Source: CBDCWO01 sp965223405 (GTDB lineage Bacteria > Bacteroidota > Bacteroidia > Chitinophagales > Saprospiraceae). Taken from it: a DNA stretch of 64,000 nt. The stretch lies in the NCBI GenBank assembly GCA_965223405.1, contig CBDCWO010000006.1, positions 4,960,001 through 5,024,000 on the forward strand. Direction: 5' to 3'. The position numbers and the translations under genes are program-made. Of this stretch, positions 53,288 to 63,251 are shown one piece after another. Each line of letters begins with the position of its first letter. Positions within the stretch are counted from its first letter, which is position 1. The notes under the pieces were generated by a model. The model saw only the letters and a program-made list of their open reading frames with translations, had not been told where the DNA came from and ran no database searches.

Positions 53288-56047
53288 ATGCTGAAAATTA
53301 AAGAAGCACCATTGTTTATTTTACTATGGTTACTTAACACCATCGCTGTGTTTGCCGGCCCAACTAATATTGCCTCTCAGGCGCAGGTTACAGCCTCTTC
53401 ATCGCTAGATTCAAATTTCTCCCCGTTGAAAGTTATTGATGGGAGTATTCGATTAATGAACCTTAATGAGTGGGTGTCAAAAAGTAAAATGACCTTCTGG
53501 GGATATATCGATTACCCGTGGATTCAACTCGAATGGAAATCCTCTAGGCATATAAATAAAATAGTTTTGTATGATCGCCCGGCAACACATTCACATATCG
53601 CCGGAGGAGTCCTACATTTCAGTGATGGGAGTGAAATCAGTGTTTTGCAAATTCCTAATGATGGAAGTCCAAAAGTGGTTTCCTTTCCTTCAAAAAAAGT
53701 GGAATGGATCCGCTTTGAAGTCACGGATGGTGATGGCATTCAGTTAGGACTGTCGGAGATTGAGGTTTATCCTTCACCAGCGGAATATTCCGATTATATT
53801 TCATGGGTGGATCCTTATATTGAAACCGCCCGTGGAAGATATTTTTTCTTTGTTACCGGCTCATTGCCCTTTGGCATGATTAGCTCTGCTCCAATGACCC
53901 GAAATAAGAATCAGTATGGAGGAGGTTATAACTATAATTCCATGGAAATTTTAGGTTTTCCTCAAATTCATGCCTGGATGTTATCCGGAGTTGATTTCAT
54001 GCCCATAACCGGAGATATTGACTATACCAAAGGAGAGCAAGAATGGAAATCCGGTTTCTCTCATGATGGGGAAATTGTTCAGCCAAGTTATCATCGTGTA
54101 TATTTAGATGATTATGGTTTGTGGGCAGAACAAACTGTTACGGATAGGGTAAGTATGTATCGCATCACTTACACCAAAGATGATCAAGCAGGTATGTTGT
54201 TGAATCTGGGAGGATATTTGTCGACCGCAACCATGACTAATGCGGAGGTACGAAAGGTTAACAATACTGAATTAGTGGGTTCTTTTAATAGTACAGGTCG
54301 TTTATGGGGTGGTCCTGAAAAAGTGAAAATATTTTTTGTAGCCCGTTTTGATCGGCCCTTTGACGAACTTGATGGATGGTCCGATACTATCAGGTATGCC
54401 AATATATCCAAATTGAAAGGGCCGGAAGGGAGCACCCCTCGCAGGGCAGAAGGCTGGAGTTACCATGATGCACCTACAGCTGGGATCCATGCAAAATATC
54501 AGGTAAAAAAAGGAGAACAGCTTCATGTAAAATTTTCAATTTCCTATACAAGCATAGAAAATGCACGTAAAAACCTAATCGAAGAATGCAGTCACTGGGA
54601 TTTTGATCGCGTAAAACAAATTGCTCAGAATGAATGGGATCAGTGGCTCGGTCGCATCGACGTTAAAGGTGGTTCTGTGGCCCAAAAAACAAAGTTCTAT
54701 ACGGATATCTGGCATACCTTGTTGGGAAGACATAAACTTGATGATGTAAATGGGGACTATCCGGATTATACCGAAGGGGAGCGAGTAGGCTCACACACCA
54801 TAAATTCAAAACTTAAAGTGCAGACATTACCCAAAACGGGGACAGGGAAAGTAAAACATCATATGTATAATTCCGATGCCTTGTGGTTGACTCAGTGGAA
54901 TTTAAATATCCTTTGGGGTCTAGGTTGGCCTGAAATTATCGATGAGTTTGCTGCATCACTAGTTCAATATGCTAATAATGGGAAGTTGTTGCCCAGAGGT
55001 CCCTGTGCGGGTGGTTATTCCTATATTATGACCACTTGCCCGGCAACCAACCTAATCACCTCAGGATACCAAAAGGGCCTGCTTTCAAAAACAGATGTGA
55101 TTCAGGCATATGAGGTAATGAAGAATAACCATATGCCTAGCGGGATGATGGGAATTGACGAATACTATATTGACCATGGGTTTCACCCTAACAATGCGGG
55201 TATCACCTTGGAAGCAACCTTTCAGGATTGGGCATTATCACAAATGGCTAAGGATCTGAATTTAAGGAAAGATTATGAATACTTTCTTACCCGGTCCAAG
55301 GGATGGAAAACCTTGTACAATGAGGAAAAGAAGTTAATTTTTCCAAAAGATGAGCAGGGGCATTGGCTTCATCATGACCCCTTGAGCGGTAGAGGATGGA
55401 TCGAGGCGAACTCATGGCAGGCTACCTGGTCCATTTCACATGACATCCTTGGGTTGGCAGAATTAATGGGAAGTTCGGATAGTCTTTGTAAAAAACTAAA
55501 CTATGCATTTGAACAGGCTGCCCCACAAGACTTCGTATTTGGTTATGGCAGTGGGTATGTAAGTTATGCCAATCAACCTGGGTGCTCTAATGCCCACGTT
55601 TTTAACTATGCCCGCAAACCCTGGTTAAGCCAATATTGGGTACGACGAGTCAACAAGCAGGCTTATGGAGCCATCACACCTGACAAAGGATATGGTGGTC
55701 ATGATGAAGACCAAGGGCAAATGGGCGGTGTGAGTGCGCTGATGTCAATTGGATTGTTTAGCCTGCGAGGAACCACAGCTTCCGATCCTGTTTATGAAAT
55801 AACCAGCCCCGTTTTTGATGAAATAACCATACAATTAAACCCCGTTTATTATTCAGGGAAAAAATTTGTTATTAAGTCGTACAATAATTCAAATGAAAAT
55901 TGCTATATCCAAAAAGCAGCGCTTAATGGACAAGCTTTAAACAATTTTTGGTTTAAACATTCCGATCTCGCAGCAGGTGGATTATTGGAATTATGGTTAG
56001 GACCTAAACCCAATAAGAATTGGGGTGTTGGAATAAATCCAGATTAA
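53288..56047 (+). CDS. GH92-family glycosidase, divergent, with N-terminal F5/8-type domain
   Basis: The 919-residue secreted protein has a signal peptide (LLNTIAVFAG) and a discoidin-like carbohydrate-binding region at about 25-160. The GH92 catalytic part begins near WVDPYIETARGRYFFF. GSLPFGMISSAPM, GGYNYNSMEILGF and IEANSWQATW, with the proton-donor Glu of the EGNAWQ motif, identify GH92 (calcium-dependent exo-alpha-mannosidases). The catalytic-base motif is unusual: GHDEDQGQMGG instead of the common GNDDCGQMSAW, with one extra residue and the Trp lost. A changed specificity is likely; several divergent GH92 members are untested. Confidence 0.82.
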   Translation: MLKIKEAPLFILLWLLNTIAVFAGPTNIASQAQVTASSSLDSNFSPLKVIDGSIRLMNLNEWVSKSKMTFWGYIDYPWIQLEWKSSRHINKIVLYDRPATHSHIAGGVLHFSDGSEISVLQIPNDGSPKVVSFPSKKVEWIRFEVTDGDGIQLGLSEIEVYPSPAEYSDYISWVDPYIETARGRYFFFVTGSLPFGMISSAPMTRNKNQYGGGYNYNSMEILGFPQIHAWMLSGVDFMPITGDIDYTKGEQEWKSGFSHDGEIVQPSYHRVYLDDYGLWAEQTVTDRVSMYRITYTKDDQAGMLLNLGGYLSTATMTNAEVRKVNNTELVGSFNSTGRLWGGPEKVKIFFVARFDRPFDELDGWSDTIRYANISKLKGPEGSTPRRAEGWSYHDAPTAGIHAKYQVKKGEQLHVKFSISYTSIENARKNLIEECSHWDFDRVKQIAQNEWDQWLGRIDVKGGSVAQKTKFYTDIWHTLLGRHKLDDVNGDYPDYTEGERVGSHTINSKLKVQTLPKTGTGKVKHHMYNSDALWLTQWNLNILWGLGWPEIIDEFAASLVQYANNGKLLPRGPCAGGYSYIMTTCPATNLITSGYQKGLLSKTDVIQAYEVMKNNHMPSGMMGIDEYYIDHGFHPNNAGITLEATFQDWALSQMAKDLNLRKDYEYFLTRSKGWKTLYNEEKKLIFPKDEQGHWLHHDPLSGRGWIEANSWQATWSISHDILGLAELMGSSDSLCKKLNYAFEQAAPQDFVFGYGSGYVSYANQPGCSNAHVFNYARKPWLSQYWVRRVNKQAYGAITPDKGYGGHDEDQGQMGGVSALMSIGLFSLRGTTASDPVYEITSPVFDEITIQLNPVYYSGKKFVIKSYNNSNENCYIQKAALNGQALNNFWFKHSDLAAGGLLELWLGPKPNKNWGVGINPD

Positions 56048-56119
56048 GCAATACTTGAACCTTGCAACCCAAAAAATAGGTGTCTATCAATCACTAAAGC
56101 TAAATTCTCGAACCTAATG

Positions 56120-56136
56120 CGACCCCGCCGGGGTCG
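56120..56136. repeat. GC-rich perfect palindrome between convergent genes
   Basis: CGACCCCG, one base, CGGGGTCG: an eight-base perfect inverted repeat of pure high GC in AT-rich DNA. It lies between the convergent GH92 and GH141-like genes. It can form a seven-base stem with a GCC loop but has no T-run. It resembles the REP-type palindromes scattered between genes in some Bacteroidota; a terminator role is the alternative. Confidence 0.55.
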
Positions 56137-56197
56137 GAACCAATGCTATTTGTTATCTCGGGATTCCCTTTAGAAACTCAACCCCTGAAAAGCGGTT

Positions 56198-58264
56198 TCA
56201 ATTGTTGGAAATTGAATCATATAGTTCGAATAGGTAGTTATACTCGCTCTTGAGTCCTGCGTTTTCAATAATTTCTAAGTAGGTCTTTGCTTGTTCTGCG
56301 GTAATGTCCAAAACATTTTTTGGGGATAGGTATTTGCGCTCATCATTATCAGGCATATCACTAAAATAATTTCCATGAATGTCATTGGTTGCCTCGCGTT
56401 CGTCCCAGGCAAGACCCGAATAATGCACATCATTGTAATTAAAAGGTTGCGCTACATTGTATACAAGATTTCCGGTAACCTTGATTTTCCCACTACCTTC
56501 ATCTAAATATATGCCTCCGGGCCATCCTTCGGACATTTCAGTTTTTGATAAACTATCGGGATGTAATTTCAGATCTGTTCTGGGTGGATTATCATGGATG
56601 TGATTACCACTTATAACCGTTTCCGGCATCCAGGACAAGGTATAAATTCCGGCTCCATCATGCAAAACCTTCATGACATTATAGATATGATTGTCTGAAA
56701 CGACATGACCATGAGAAATAGTTGGTTTGTCAAAAACGTGATAGTAGTCCGGCATCTTTCCCGATGGTCTTTCAGGAATTCCGCCGGCATCCCACAATCC
56801 CCAGCCCCAGCCAACACTGATTCCCGAGTAAGCAATATCATGGATTTCGTTATTGATAATTTGAGTCCTTTCATTAAATCCTGAAATTATTCCAACACCT
56901 CCCTTGTAAACTGTTCCAATATCCGCAATTATACAGTTAGTAACCCTATTGTCAACTAGGGTATTCCTGCTGTCCATTGGGTGGGCATACTCTATGTCGA
57001 ATCCATCTATTTGGATGCCACTAGCCCCTATTTGTGCAAATATGCAACCATTTATTCGGGTAAACCGAGTACCCTGCTTCAGTTGTAATCCTCCTCCTCC
57101 AAAATGAGAAAATATGCAGTTATCAAACAGGATACTATCTGCATAGGATACCTCAATACCTGCATCAGTAGATATCATATGTGAGTGCATGTTGTCATCA
57201 ATATCCGGATGTTTCGTAAACGTAGCCTGTACTTCTGCAAATCCATCGATACCAGGTCTGGGAAAAGAGCAGTACTGAAAATGGATATTTTTGAATTGAA
57301 CACCGTTTACCTTTTCTTCCGGTTGCCCTTCTATCGAAAGCACATTATCCACTACCGGTATGACAAATTGCTTGGTAGCCATGTCAGAGGTTCGCTCTGG
57401 CATATAATAGATTTCTCGATCCTTTCGATCAAAATACCATTCATTGGGTTCATCCAACAATTCAAGCGCATTTTGCATGTAACTCGGATCATTGACCTGA
57501 ACCCCTCCCTTTATCTGGGCATCTTTGAAAGTGGGATTATACATTTTAATATAAACACGATCACTTCCGGTCTTTTCAACAGATTCAACAGGACAAACAA
57601 CATAAGTCCAGGCTTGAAGGTAGACAAACTCAAGATCTTCAGGATTCTTCCAGTTTATAATATCTACATAGGGTCCAGAAGCCATATAACCCTCAAAAGC
57701 CTCTTTTTCTCCTTGAAATGTGGTATAAGTCTTAAGCAAATTTTCCTTTATTAGATATGGATCGTCTAATTTTGTCCACCCTCTGGAATGACTTTCCTTT
57801 CCTTTTGCTATCGTAGCCAGACGTCCATTCACATATAACTCCCTAAAATTAAAGTCAACTTCAACTTTGGCTTTGTAAATACCCGGCATTTTAGACAATT
57901 CCCAATTGGCAATTTCCTTGCCACCGGATATTACCGCTTGGTTACCTCCCTTTGACCTAAAGGTTACACCTCCCTTCACATTTTTGAAGTCCTGATAAGT
58001 AACAATAATTGGTTTTTCAATGGGTATTGTTCCATCCAGAATGATTTCCAATTTTCCAATAATTGGTTGTTTATTTTCTTCGATCGATTTGATCGCTCTA
58101 TCAATAGATAAAAAAGGTTTATTGACTGAGCCGTCGTGGTGGTCCGACCCACTTGAGGAAACATAGATTTTGGTAGTTGTTGATTTCGGATTACAGCTTA
58201 TGCACAACCAACCCAGCAGGAAAAAAAGAACTATGGCAACCTTTTCAATGTTCTGAAAAGCCAT
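56198..58264 (-). CDS. GH141-like right-handed beta-helix lipoprotein
   Basis: From ATG 58264 the protein has 688 residues with lipobox WLCISC. It shows the arrangement of GH141 proteins: IYVSSSGSDHHDGSVNKPF (start of the helix), VISGGKEIANW, FRELYVNGRLATIA, ALELLDEPNEWYFDRKDREIYYMPE, then parallel beta-helix rungs with GIEVSYADSILFDNC, GGGLQLKQG and GIQIDGFDIEY. Known GH141 members are an alpha-L-fucosidase from rhamnogalacturonan-II use and a xylanase. It may act on a plant or algal polysaccharide; substrate is open. A Bacteroidota-type promoter candidate lies 66 bases upstream. Confidence 0.78.
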   Translation of the reverse strand: MAFQNIEKVAIVLFFLLGWLCISCNPKSTTTKIYVSSSGSDHHDGSVNKPFLSIDRAIKSIEENKQPIIGKLEIILDGTIPIEKPIIVTYQDFKNVKGGVTFRSKGGNQAVISGGKEIANWELSKMPGIYKAKVEVDFNFRELYVNGRLATIAKGKESHSRGWTKLDDPYLIKENLLKTYTTFQGEKEAFEGYMASGPYVDIINWKNPEDLEFVYLQAWTYVVCPVESVEKTGSDRVYIKMYNPTFKDAQIKGGVQVNDPSYMQNALELLDEPNEWYFDRKDREIYYMPERTSDMATKQFVIPVVDNVLSIEGQPEEKVNGVQFKNIHFQYCSFPRPGIDGFAEVQATFTKHPDIDDNMHSHMISTDAGIEVSYADSILFDNCIFSHFGGGGLQLKQGTRFTRINGCIFAQIGASGIQIDGFDIEYAHPMDSRNTLVDNRVTNCIIADIGTVYKGGVGIISGFNERTQIINNEIHDIAYSGISVGWGWGLWDAGGIPERPSGKMPDYYHVFDKPTISHGHVVSDNHIYNVMKVLHDGAGIYTLSWMPETVISGNHIHDNPPRTDLKLHPDSLSKTEMSEGWPGGIYLDEGSGKIKVTGNLVYNVAQPFNYNDVHYSGLAWDEREATNDIHGNYFSDMPDNDERKYLSPKNVLDITAEQAKTYLEIIENAGLKSEYNYLFELYDSISNN

Positions 58265-58329
58265 GATAAAACAGGAATGAATATTTGACATTATTTGTTT
58301 AGATCTACATTTCAAATAGAGGCAGAATA

Positions 58330-58357
58330 CAAAACTAAAGTTAACGAGATTAATCAA
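58330..58357 (-). promoter_or_regulatory. Candidate promoter of the GH141-like gene
   Basis: On the minus strand TTG (58357-58355), 17 bases, then TAGTTTTG (58337-58330). It gives a leader of about 60 bases to ATG 58264 and supports that start over the longer frame. The rest of the 474-base divergent gap (58265-58738) shows nothing I can name. Confidence 0.4.
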
Positions 58358-58738
58358 AACCACAAATTTAGAATATTCGTATTCCGAACACCAGAAAGGG
58401 TTTAAGAATTTGCTACAAGGTATTGAAAACTAACGGTTAATTTCTGTTTATGTAAAACCAACTATATACGTAAATATAATTCCATTCATAGGTTGAGAGT
58501 CAAGTCGGTTGATAAATCAATGGCTCTTATTCGTAACTAAGTACCAAGGATTAAATACTTTTCGATTAGACTTGATCGATATAGGTTCTTTATCTACAGT
58601 TTTATTATCTTCAGGAAGAATGATCGATATTTGATAATCTAGGTTACCATTTGGATTCCGAGTTATAATAAACACTTTTTGGATTAGTAGTCCAATATTT
58701 GAAATAATTATTTATAAATCAACCGCTAGGATTTAATT

Positions 58739-61537
58739 ATGAAATCAACTTACCTTTTGTCAATTCTAATCGTAATATTATGCAGTTGTCGCAACCAGCG
58801 CAAACCTGATAAAAACCTTTGGATCGTCACTGCTCCAGCCGGAGATAAATATGTCAAGATTGATCGAGATGGTGAAACCATCATTCCCAATGGCAGAATT
58901 ATTGATCCGATCGGAAAGAGTATTGTGGTGGCTCCTCATCCATTTGGTTTGACTATAAGTCCGGATGGAAATAGTGCGGTTACCGCAAACTCGGGTACCA
59001 ATCCATTATCGATAACTATTGTCAGGAACTTACATTCTTTGGATCCTGAAGTGCAACAGGTTCCACCCGGTCCAACCACCGATCGGGGAGTGCTGTCTTC
59101 GGTATTTATGGGATTGGCAATTTCTCCAGACAATCGGACTGTATATGTTGCGGGTGGGCAGGAAAATGTAATTTATTTGTTTGACTTGCAAACGGGAGAC
59201 AGCAAAGGAAAGATAGATTGTTCTTTTACATCTGCTGAATTGGATTATTCTCATGGCTACATCGGAGATTTGGTGCTTACTAAGGATGGTAGCACCTTGT
59301 ATGCCGTTGACCAGATTGGATTTAGGATGGTCATTATTGATACGGAGACCAAATCTCTATTGCACAATGTTCCGGTAGGCAGATATCCTTTTGGGATTTG
59401 TTTGTCCCCGGATGAGCAAAAGGTTTATGTGGCCAATGTGGGCATGTTCCAATATGCTCTGATCAAAGATGGCGATGAATCAGAAATCAAACCAATAAAC
59501 TATCCGGCCTTTGCTTTTGGTTCCGAGGAGATGATATCGGGGATTAAGAACGATACCATTTCCATTCCGGGTCTCGGTGATCCTAATGTAGCTGAATCCT
59601 TTTCGGTATTTGCAGTGAACCTGGAAGATAAGGATAGTCCTGAGGTTGTTGCGAAAATCAAAACCGGTCACCTGGTAGGCGCCCTGGTGGAAGACATACC
59701 GGCCGTCGGTGGATCGAGTCCGAATTCAATGGTAGCTACCGATCAATATGTTTTTGTCAGTAATGGAAATAATGATAATATTTCAGTGATATCTCTGACT
59801 CAAGATACAGTAGTTCACACGATTTATTTAAAACCGGAAGATCGTCTGAAACAGTTCAGAGGCGTGATCCCATTTGGCCTGGCTCTAAGCCCGGATCAAA
59901 AGAGATTATATGTAGCTGAATCAGGAATTAACGCGGTTGCGGTTATCAATATTGAGGACTTTAAAGTAATGGGTCATATACCTACAGGCTGGTTCCCGGC
60001 AAAAATAGAAGTTAGCCCGGATGGACAAAAGCTATTCGTGGCGAATGCGAAAGGGTATGGGAGTGGTCCGAACGGTGGAAAAACGTTTGACATTGGCCCG
60101 GAAGGTAGTTATATCGGCTCCCTCATGAAAGGAACACTGCAGATTATTGACATACCGGAGGACAAAGAGCTTGGCGCATTGACAAATAAAGTGGTGAATA
60201 ATAATTTCCATTTGAGGAAAGCTTCTGACCCTGGTTTCACTGATCGAGATAGAAATCCGATACCCTTGTATCCGGGAGCTAAAAGTAGTCCGATCAAACA
60301 TATTGTTTTTATATCTAAAGAAAATCGCACGTATGATGAAGTATATGGTCAGATAGAAAAAGGAGTTGGCGATCCAACTATTGCCCGCTATGGATACAAT
60401 GCTTCTTTTACCAATCGTAGCCGTACGGATTCGGTTACCGATGTGACCGTAATGCCTAATCATTTGGCTTTGGCCCGAGAGTTTGCGATCTCTGATAATT
60501 TTTATGTAGATGCGGATGTATCTGCTGATGGTCACCGGTGGTTAGTCAATACCTATCCCAATGAATGGTGTGAAACGGCGACCGCAGCCAGCTACGGCGG
60601 TAATCGAAGTTATCGGCATGGATCCAAAGCTCCAGGTGTCTTTGCCATGAATGGCGCGGCAGGTGCCATATATCCGGAAGACTATAATGAAGCCGGATCA
60701 ATGTGGGATCATTTGGAGCGCCATCAGATTGATTTCTTCAACTTTGGATTCAGTGTTATGTTTGAGCCTGCTCTTTATAAAACGGAATACAAATACAGTG
60801 GCATCCATCAATACATCAATTATCCGTTGCCTCAGCCACTTTACGAACGATCTTCACGGCAATTTCCTACTTACAATATGGCCATACCGGACCAATTCAG
60901 GATAGACCAGTTCATCAAGGAATTTAATGAAAAGTGGATTAACGGGAAAGATTCCATGCCTCAGTTAATTACTGTCATCGTTCCTAATGATCACGGAGCC
61001 GGAGAGCGACCGGAAGCAGGATTTCCTTTTCGCGAAAGCTATATGGCTGATAATGATTTAGCAGTAGGCAGGATCGTTGAATTCCTATCCCGAACTCCCT
61101 ATTGGAAGAATATGATGATCGTCATTACCGAAGATGATGCGCAAAATGGAGTGGATCATATTGATGCACATCGCAGTCTGTTGATGGTCATATCCCCGTG
61201 GGTAAAACGCAACTATGTTAGTCATGTTCATTATAGTTTTGGGAGTATATTTAAAACCTTCTGGAATATATTGGGATTACCCTATTTAAATCAATATGAT
61301 GCTGCTGCTACAGATTTATCCGATTGTTTTACTGAAGCCCCGGACTTCAAACCTTATAACGCCCTACCGGTAGATTCCCGGATGTTTGACCCACAAAAAG
61401 CCCTTGATCCATTCGATGAAGACTTCAATTGGCAGGCGATTGAAGAATCTCCACAAATAGACAATGTGGAAGATATGCTTAAGGATAGTAAAGAGCAGGA
61501 TGAATATCGACTTGAGGATAGAGAACGGAAAAACTGA
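58739..61537 (+). CDS. YncE-like propeller fused to an acid-phosphatase/phospholipase-C type phosphoesterase, lipoprotein
   Basis: The 932-residue lipoprotein (LIVILCSC, Cys about 17) has two parts. Residues to about 480 form a seven-bladed YVTN/YncE propeller: SPDGNSAVTANSGTN, SPDNRTVYVAGGQENVIYLFDLQTG, SPDEQKVYVANVG, SPDQKRLYVAESGINAVAVINIE and SPDGQKLFVANAKGYG. From about 520 a phosphoesterase domain starts with IKHIVFISKENRTYDEVYGQ, followed by DADVSADGHRW and DHIDAHRSLLMVISPW. Family members cleave phosphate esters; the propeller may bind a polymer or the surface. It is followed 11 bases later by a DinB-like gene. Confidence 0.85.
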   Translation: MKSTYLLSILIVILCSCRNQRKPDKNLWIVTAPAGDKYVKIDRDGETIIPNGRIIDPIGKSIVVAPHPFGLTISPDGNSAVTANSGTNPLSITIVRNLHSLDPEVQQVPPGPTTDRGVLSSVFMGLAISPDNRTVYVAGGQENVIYLFDLQTGDSKGKIDCSFTSAELDYSHGYIGDLVLTKDGSTLYAVDQIGFRMVIIDTETKSLLHNVPVGRYPFGICLSPDEQKVYVANVGMFQYALIKDGDESEIKPINYPAFAFGSEEMISGIKNDTISIPGLGDPNVAESFSVFAVNLEDKDSPEVVAKIKTGHLVGALVEDIPAVGGSSPNSMVATDQYVFVSNGNNDNISVISLTQDTVVHTIYLKPEDRLKQFRGVIPFGLALSPDQKRLYVAESGINAVAVINIEDFKVMGHIPTGWFPAKIEVSPDGQKLFVANAKGYGSGPNGGKTFDIGPEGSYIGSLMKGTLQIIDIPEDKELGALTNKVVNNNFHLRKASDPGFTDRDRNPIPLYPGAKSSPIKHIVFISKENRTYDEVYGQIEKGVGDPTIARYGYNASFTNRSRTDSVTDVTVMPNHLALAREFAISDNFYVDADVSADGHRWLVNTYPNEWCETATAASYGGNRSYRHGSKAPGVFAMNGAAGAIYPEDYNEAGSMWDHLERHQIDFFNFGFSVMFEPALYKTEYKYSGIHQYINYPLPQPLYERSSRQFPTYNMAIPDQFRIDQFIKEFNEKWINGKDSMPQLITVIVPNDHGAGERPEAGFPFRESYMADNDLAVGRIVEFLSRTPYWKNMMIVITEDDAQNGVDHIDAHRSLLMVISPWVKRNYVSHVHYSFGSIFKTFWNILGLPYLNQYDAAATDLSDCFTEAPDFKPYNALPVDSRMFDPQKALDPFDEDFNWQAIEESPQIDNVEDMLKDSKEQDEYRLEDRERKN

Positions 61538-61548
61538 CAGTAACAAGA

Positions 61549-62001
61549 ATGAATAGGATGAATTCAGAAATAAAGAATTACTTTGATCAATATCTGTTAC
61601 AATTGCATCAGGAAATTGTAGCTTTTCCCGAAGCAGAATTGTGGACTGTTTTTCCCGGTATTACTAATTCCGGAGGGAATTTGGCATACCACCTTTGCGG
61701 AAATCTCAATCATTTCATCGGATATTATTTGGGCGATACCGGATATCAAAGAAATCGTGAACTGGAATTTAGAATTAAGGAGGTACCCAGGTCTGAGTTG
61801 CTTTTCTGGATTAAAAATACCCACAAAATGGTAATCAAGGTGGTTTCAAATATCTCGGACTTTCAGGCCATGTATCCGAAGGATGGATTTGATACGGAAG
61901 GAACCATAAGGTATCAGTTGTTAAGACTATTGACACATCTCAGTTATCACATAGGTCAAATCAATTATCTACGAAGAATCAGTATTGGCACAAAGGAATA
62001 G
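61549..62001 (+). CDS. DinB/YfiT-like four-helix protein
   Basis: A 150-residue protein with the DinB/DUF1572-like pattern. It has an N-terminal helix, GGNLAYHLCGNLNHFIGYYLG with the first metal-ligand His residues, and LLRLLTHLSYHIGQINYLRR at the C-terminus with the remaining His pair. Such proteins are metal-binding, and some are thiol-dependent transferases. No partner is evident beyond co-transcription with the phosphoesterase gene. An ATG three codons later (61558) is an alternative start. Confidence 0.75.
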   Translation: MNRMNSEIKNYFDQYLLQLHQEIVAFPEAELWTVFPGITNSGGNLAYHLCGNLNHFIGYYLGDTGYQRNRELEFRIKEVPRSELLFWIKNTHKMVIKVVSNISDFQAMYPKDGFDTEGTIRYQLLRLLTHLSYHIGQINYLRRISIGTKE

Positions 62002-62008
62002 CACTAAA

Positions 62009-63220
62009 CTAATTCTCACCTTTGTTTTCAATAGTGCGAAATGCCCATTGTATGATCTCTTCAGCTCCTTGGGCGGACCCTCCACCATCAATACATTCTT
62101 GCTTAAGCGATTTTAGGTTTTTCCGAAAAGTTTGGTTGTTGGCTACCTCATTTATCTTTTGCCTTAATTTGGTAGAGGTTAAGGAAAGGCGATTCCTGAT
62201 CCAGATACCGATCTTTAGCTTTTCCACCTGTTTGGCCATCCAAAAGTGATCACCCATTTCCGGAATGACAATGATAGGAACTTCATACCATATAGCTTCT
62301 ACTATGCTATTTGCTCCCCCATGTGTAATAAATACTTGGGCTTTTTCAAGCAAGAATAACTGAGGAACTGACTTGAAAGCTAATACATTAGTAGGAAGTT
62401 TTTCCATAATTTGATCTACATGCTTACCGGTTGAGAGAATCATCTGGTAAGGTTGATCCTGGATAGCTTGTGCACATTTGCGATAGAACCTCATGCGTTT
62501 ATTAAAGATAGATCCGAGAGCAACAAGCACCAGCGGGTGTTCATTAAACCACTCACTAGGAATATTCACAGATTCGGTACGTCCTGCCAAAGAAGGACCC
62601 AGGAAATAGTGATCATCCTGTATTTTGGATGATTGAGGTTGTAGACTGCGTGGAATGAATAACAGTGATAATGTACCCGGTCTTTGTTCGTACAAAGAGT
62701 CCCAGCCATTCCAGCGGGTATTGGATAAATTTTGGAACTTCGCTTTTAGACGTATAAACCGACTAAGATGAATTAAGCTCGTTATACCGCGATAAAAATG
62801 GGATAGAATCTCCCTCCAATTTAATCCAATTACAGAACGATCCATGATAATCGTCGGGCTAATGTGGACACAGGGGATTTTCATTTCCAAAGCCAAAGCT
62901 TTTCCCCATACACATAGAAAATCTACCACCAGATAATCAAATTGTTGCTTTTCATGAAGCTGCTTGAGATCGCCATAGGTCTGAATTGCATAGTCCATTA
63001 ATTGACCGGTCAATTGGATATATCGATGAGTTGAGATTTCCAATTCCTGCAGTTCCAATGGCCATATAAACACCAATGTATGATTGGCCTCGTACAACGG
63101 CTGGAATAATGGCGTGGTGTAGGCAGAGATCTGGTGACCGGTCAATGCCAATTCTTTGGCCAGGCCTAAACTGCAATTGACATGGCCATAAGCGGGAAGT
63201 GTTAAAATTAATCCGTGCAA
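62009..63220 (-). CDS. GT1/MGT-like UDP-sugar glycosyltransferase
   Basis: The roughly 403-residue protein has a GT-B fold. It starts HGLILTLPAYGHVNCSLGLAKELALTGHQI, split here by the usual P-loop-like turn, and ends with VFITHGGANSIVEAIWYEVPIIVIPEMGDHFWMAKQVEKLKIG, the UDP-glucuronosyl/macrolide glycosyltransferase signature. It transfers a sugar to a small hydrophobic acceptor; substrates are unknown. No ATG fits the start: TTG at 63220 (or ATT just before) is needed to keep the first beta-strand, so start confidence is low. It is convergent with the DinB-like gene with 7 bases between stops. Confidence 0.82.
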   Translation of the reverse strand: MHGLILTLPAYGHVNCSLGLAKELALTGHQISAYTTPLFQPLYEANHTLVFIWPLELQELEISTHRYIQLTGQLMDYAIQTYGDLKQLHEKQQFDYLVVDFLCVWGKALALEMKIPCVHISPTIIMDRSVIGLNWREILSHFYRGITSLIHLSRFIRLKAKFQNLSNTRWNGWDSLYEQRPGTLSLLFIPRSLQPQSSKIQDDHYFLGPSLAGRTESVNIPSEWFNEHPLVLVALGSIFNKRMRFYRKCAQAIQDQPYQMILSTGKHVDQIMEKLPTNVLAFKSVPQLFLLEKAQVFITHGGANSIVEAIWYEVPIIVIPEMGDHFWMAKQVEKLKIGIWIRNRLSLTSTKLRQKINEVANNQTFRKNLKSLKQECIDGGGSAQGAEEIIQWAFRTIENKGEN

Positions 63221-63251
63221 AATGAAATATTATTTTGTTTAATAATGAGAA

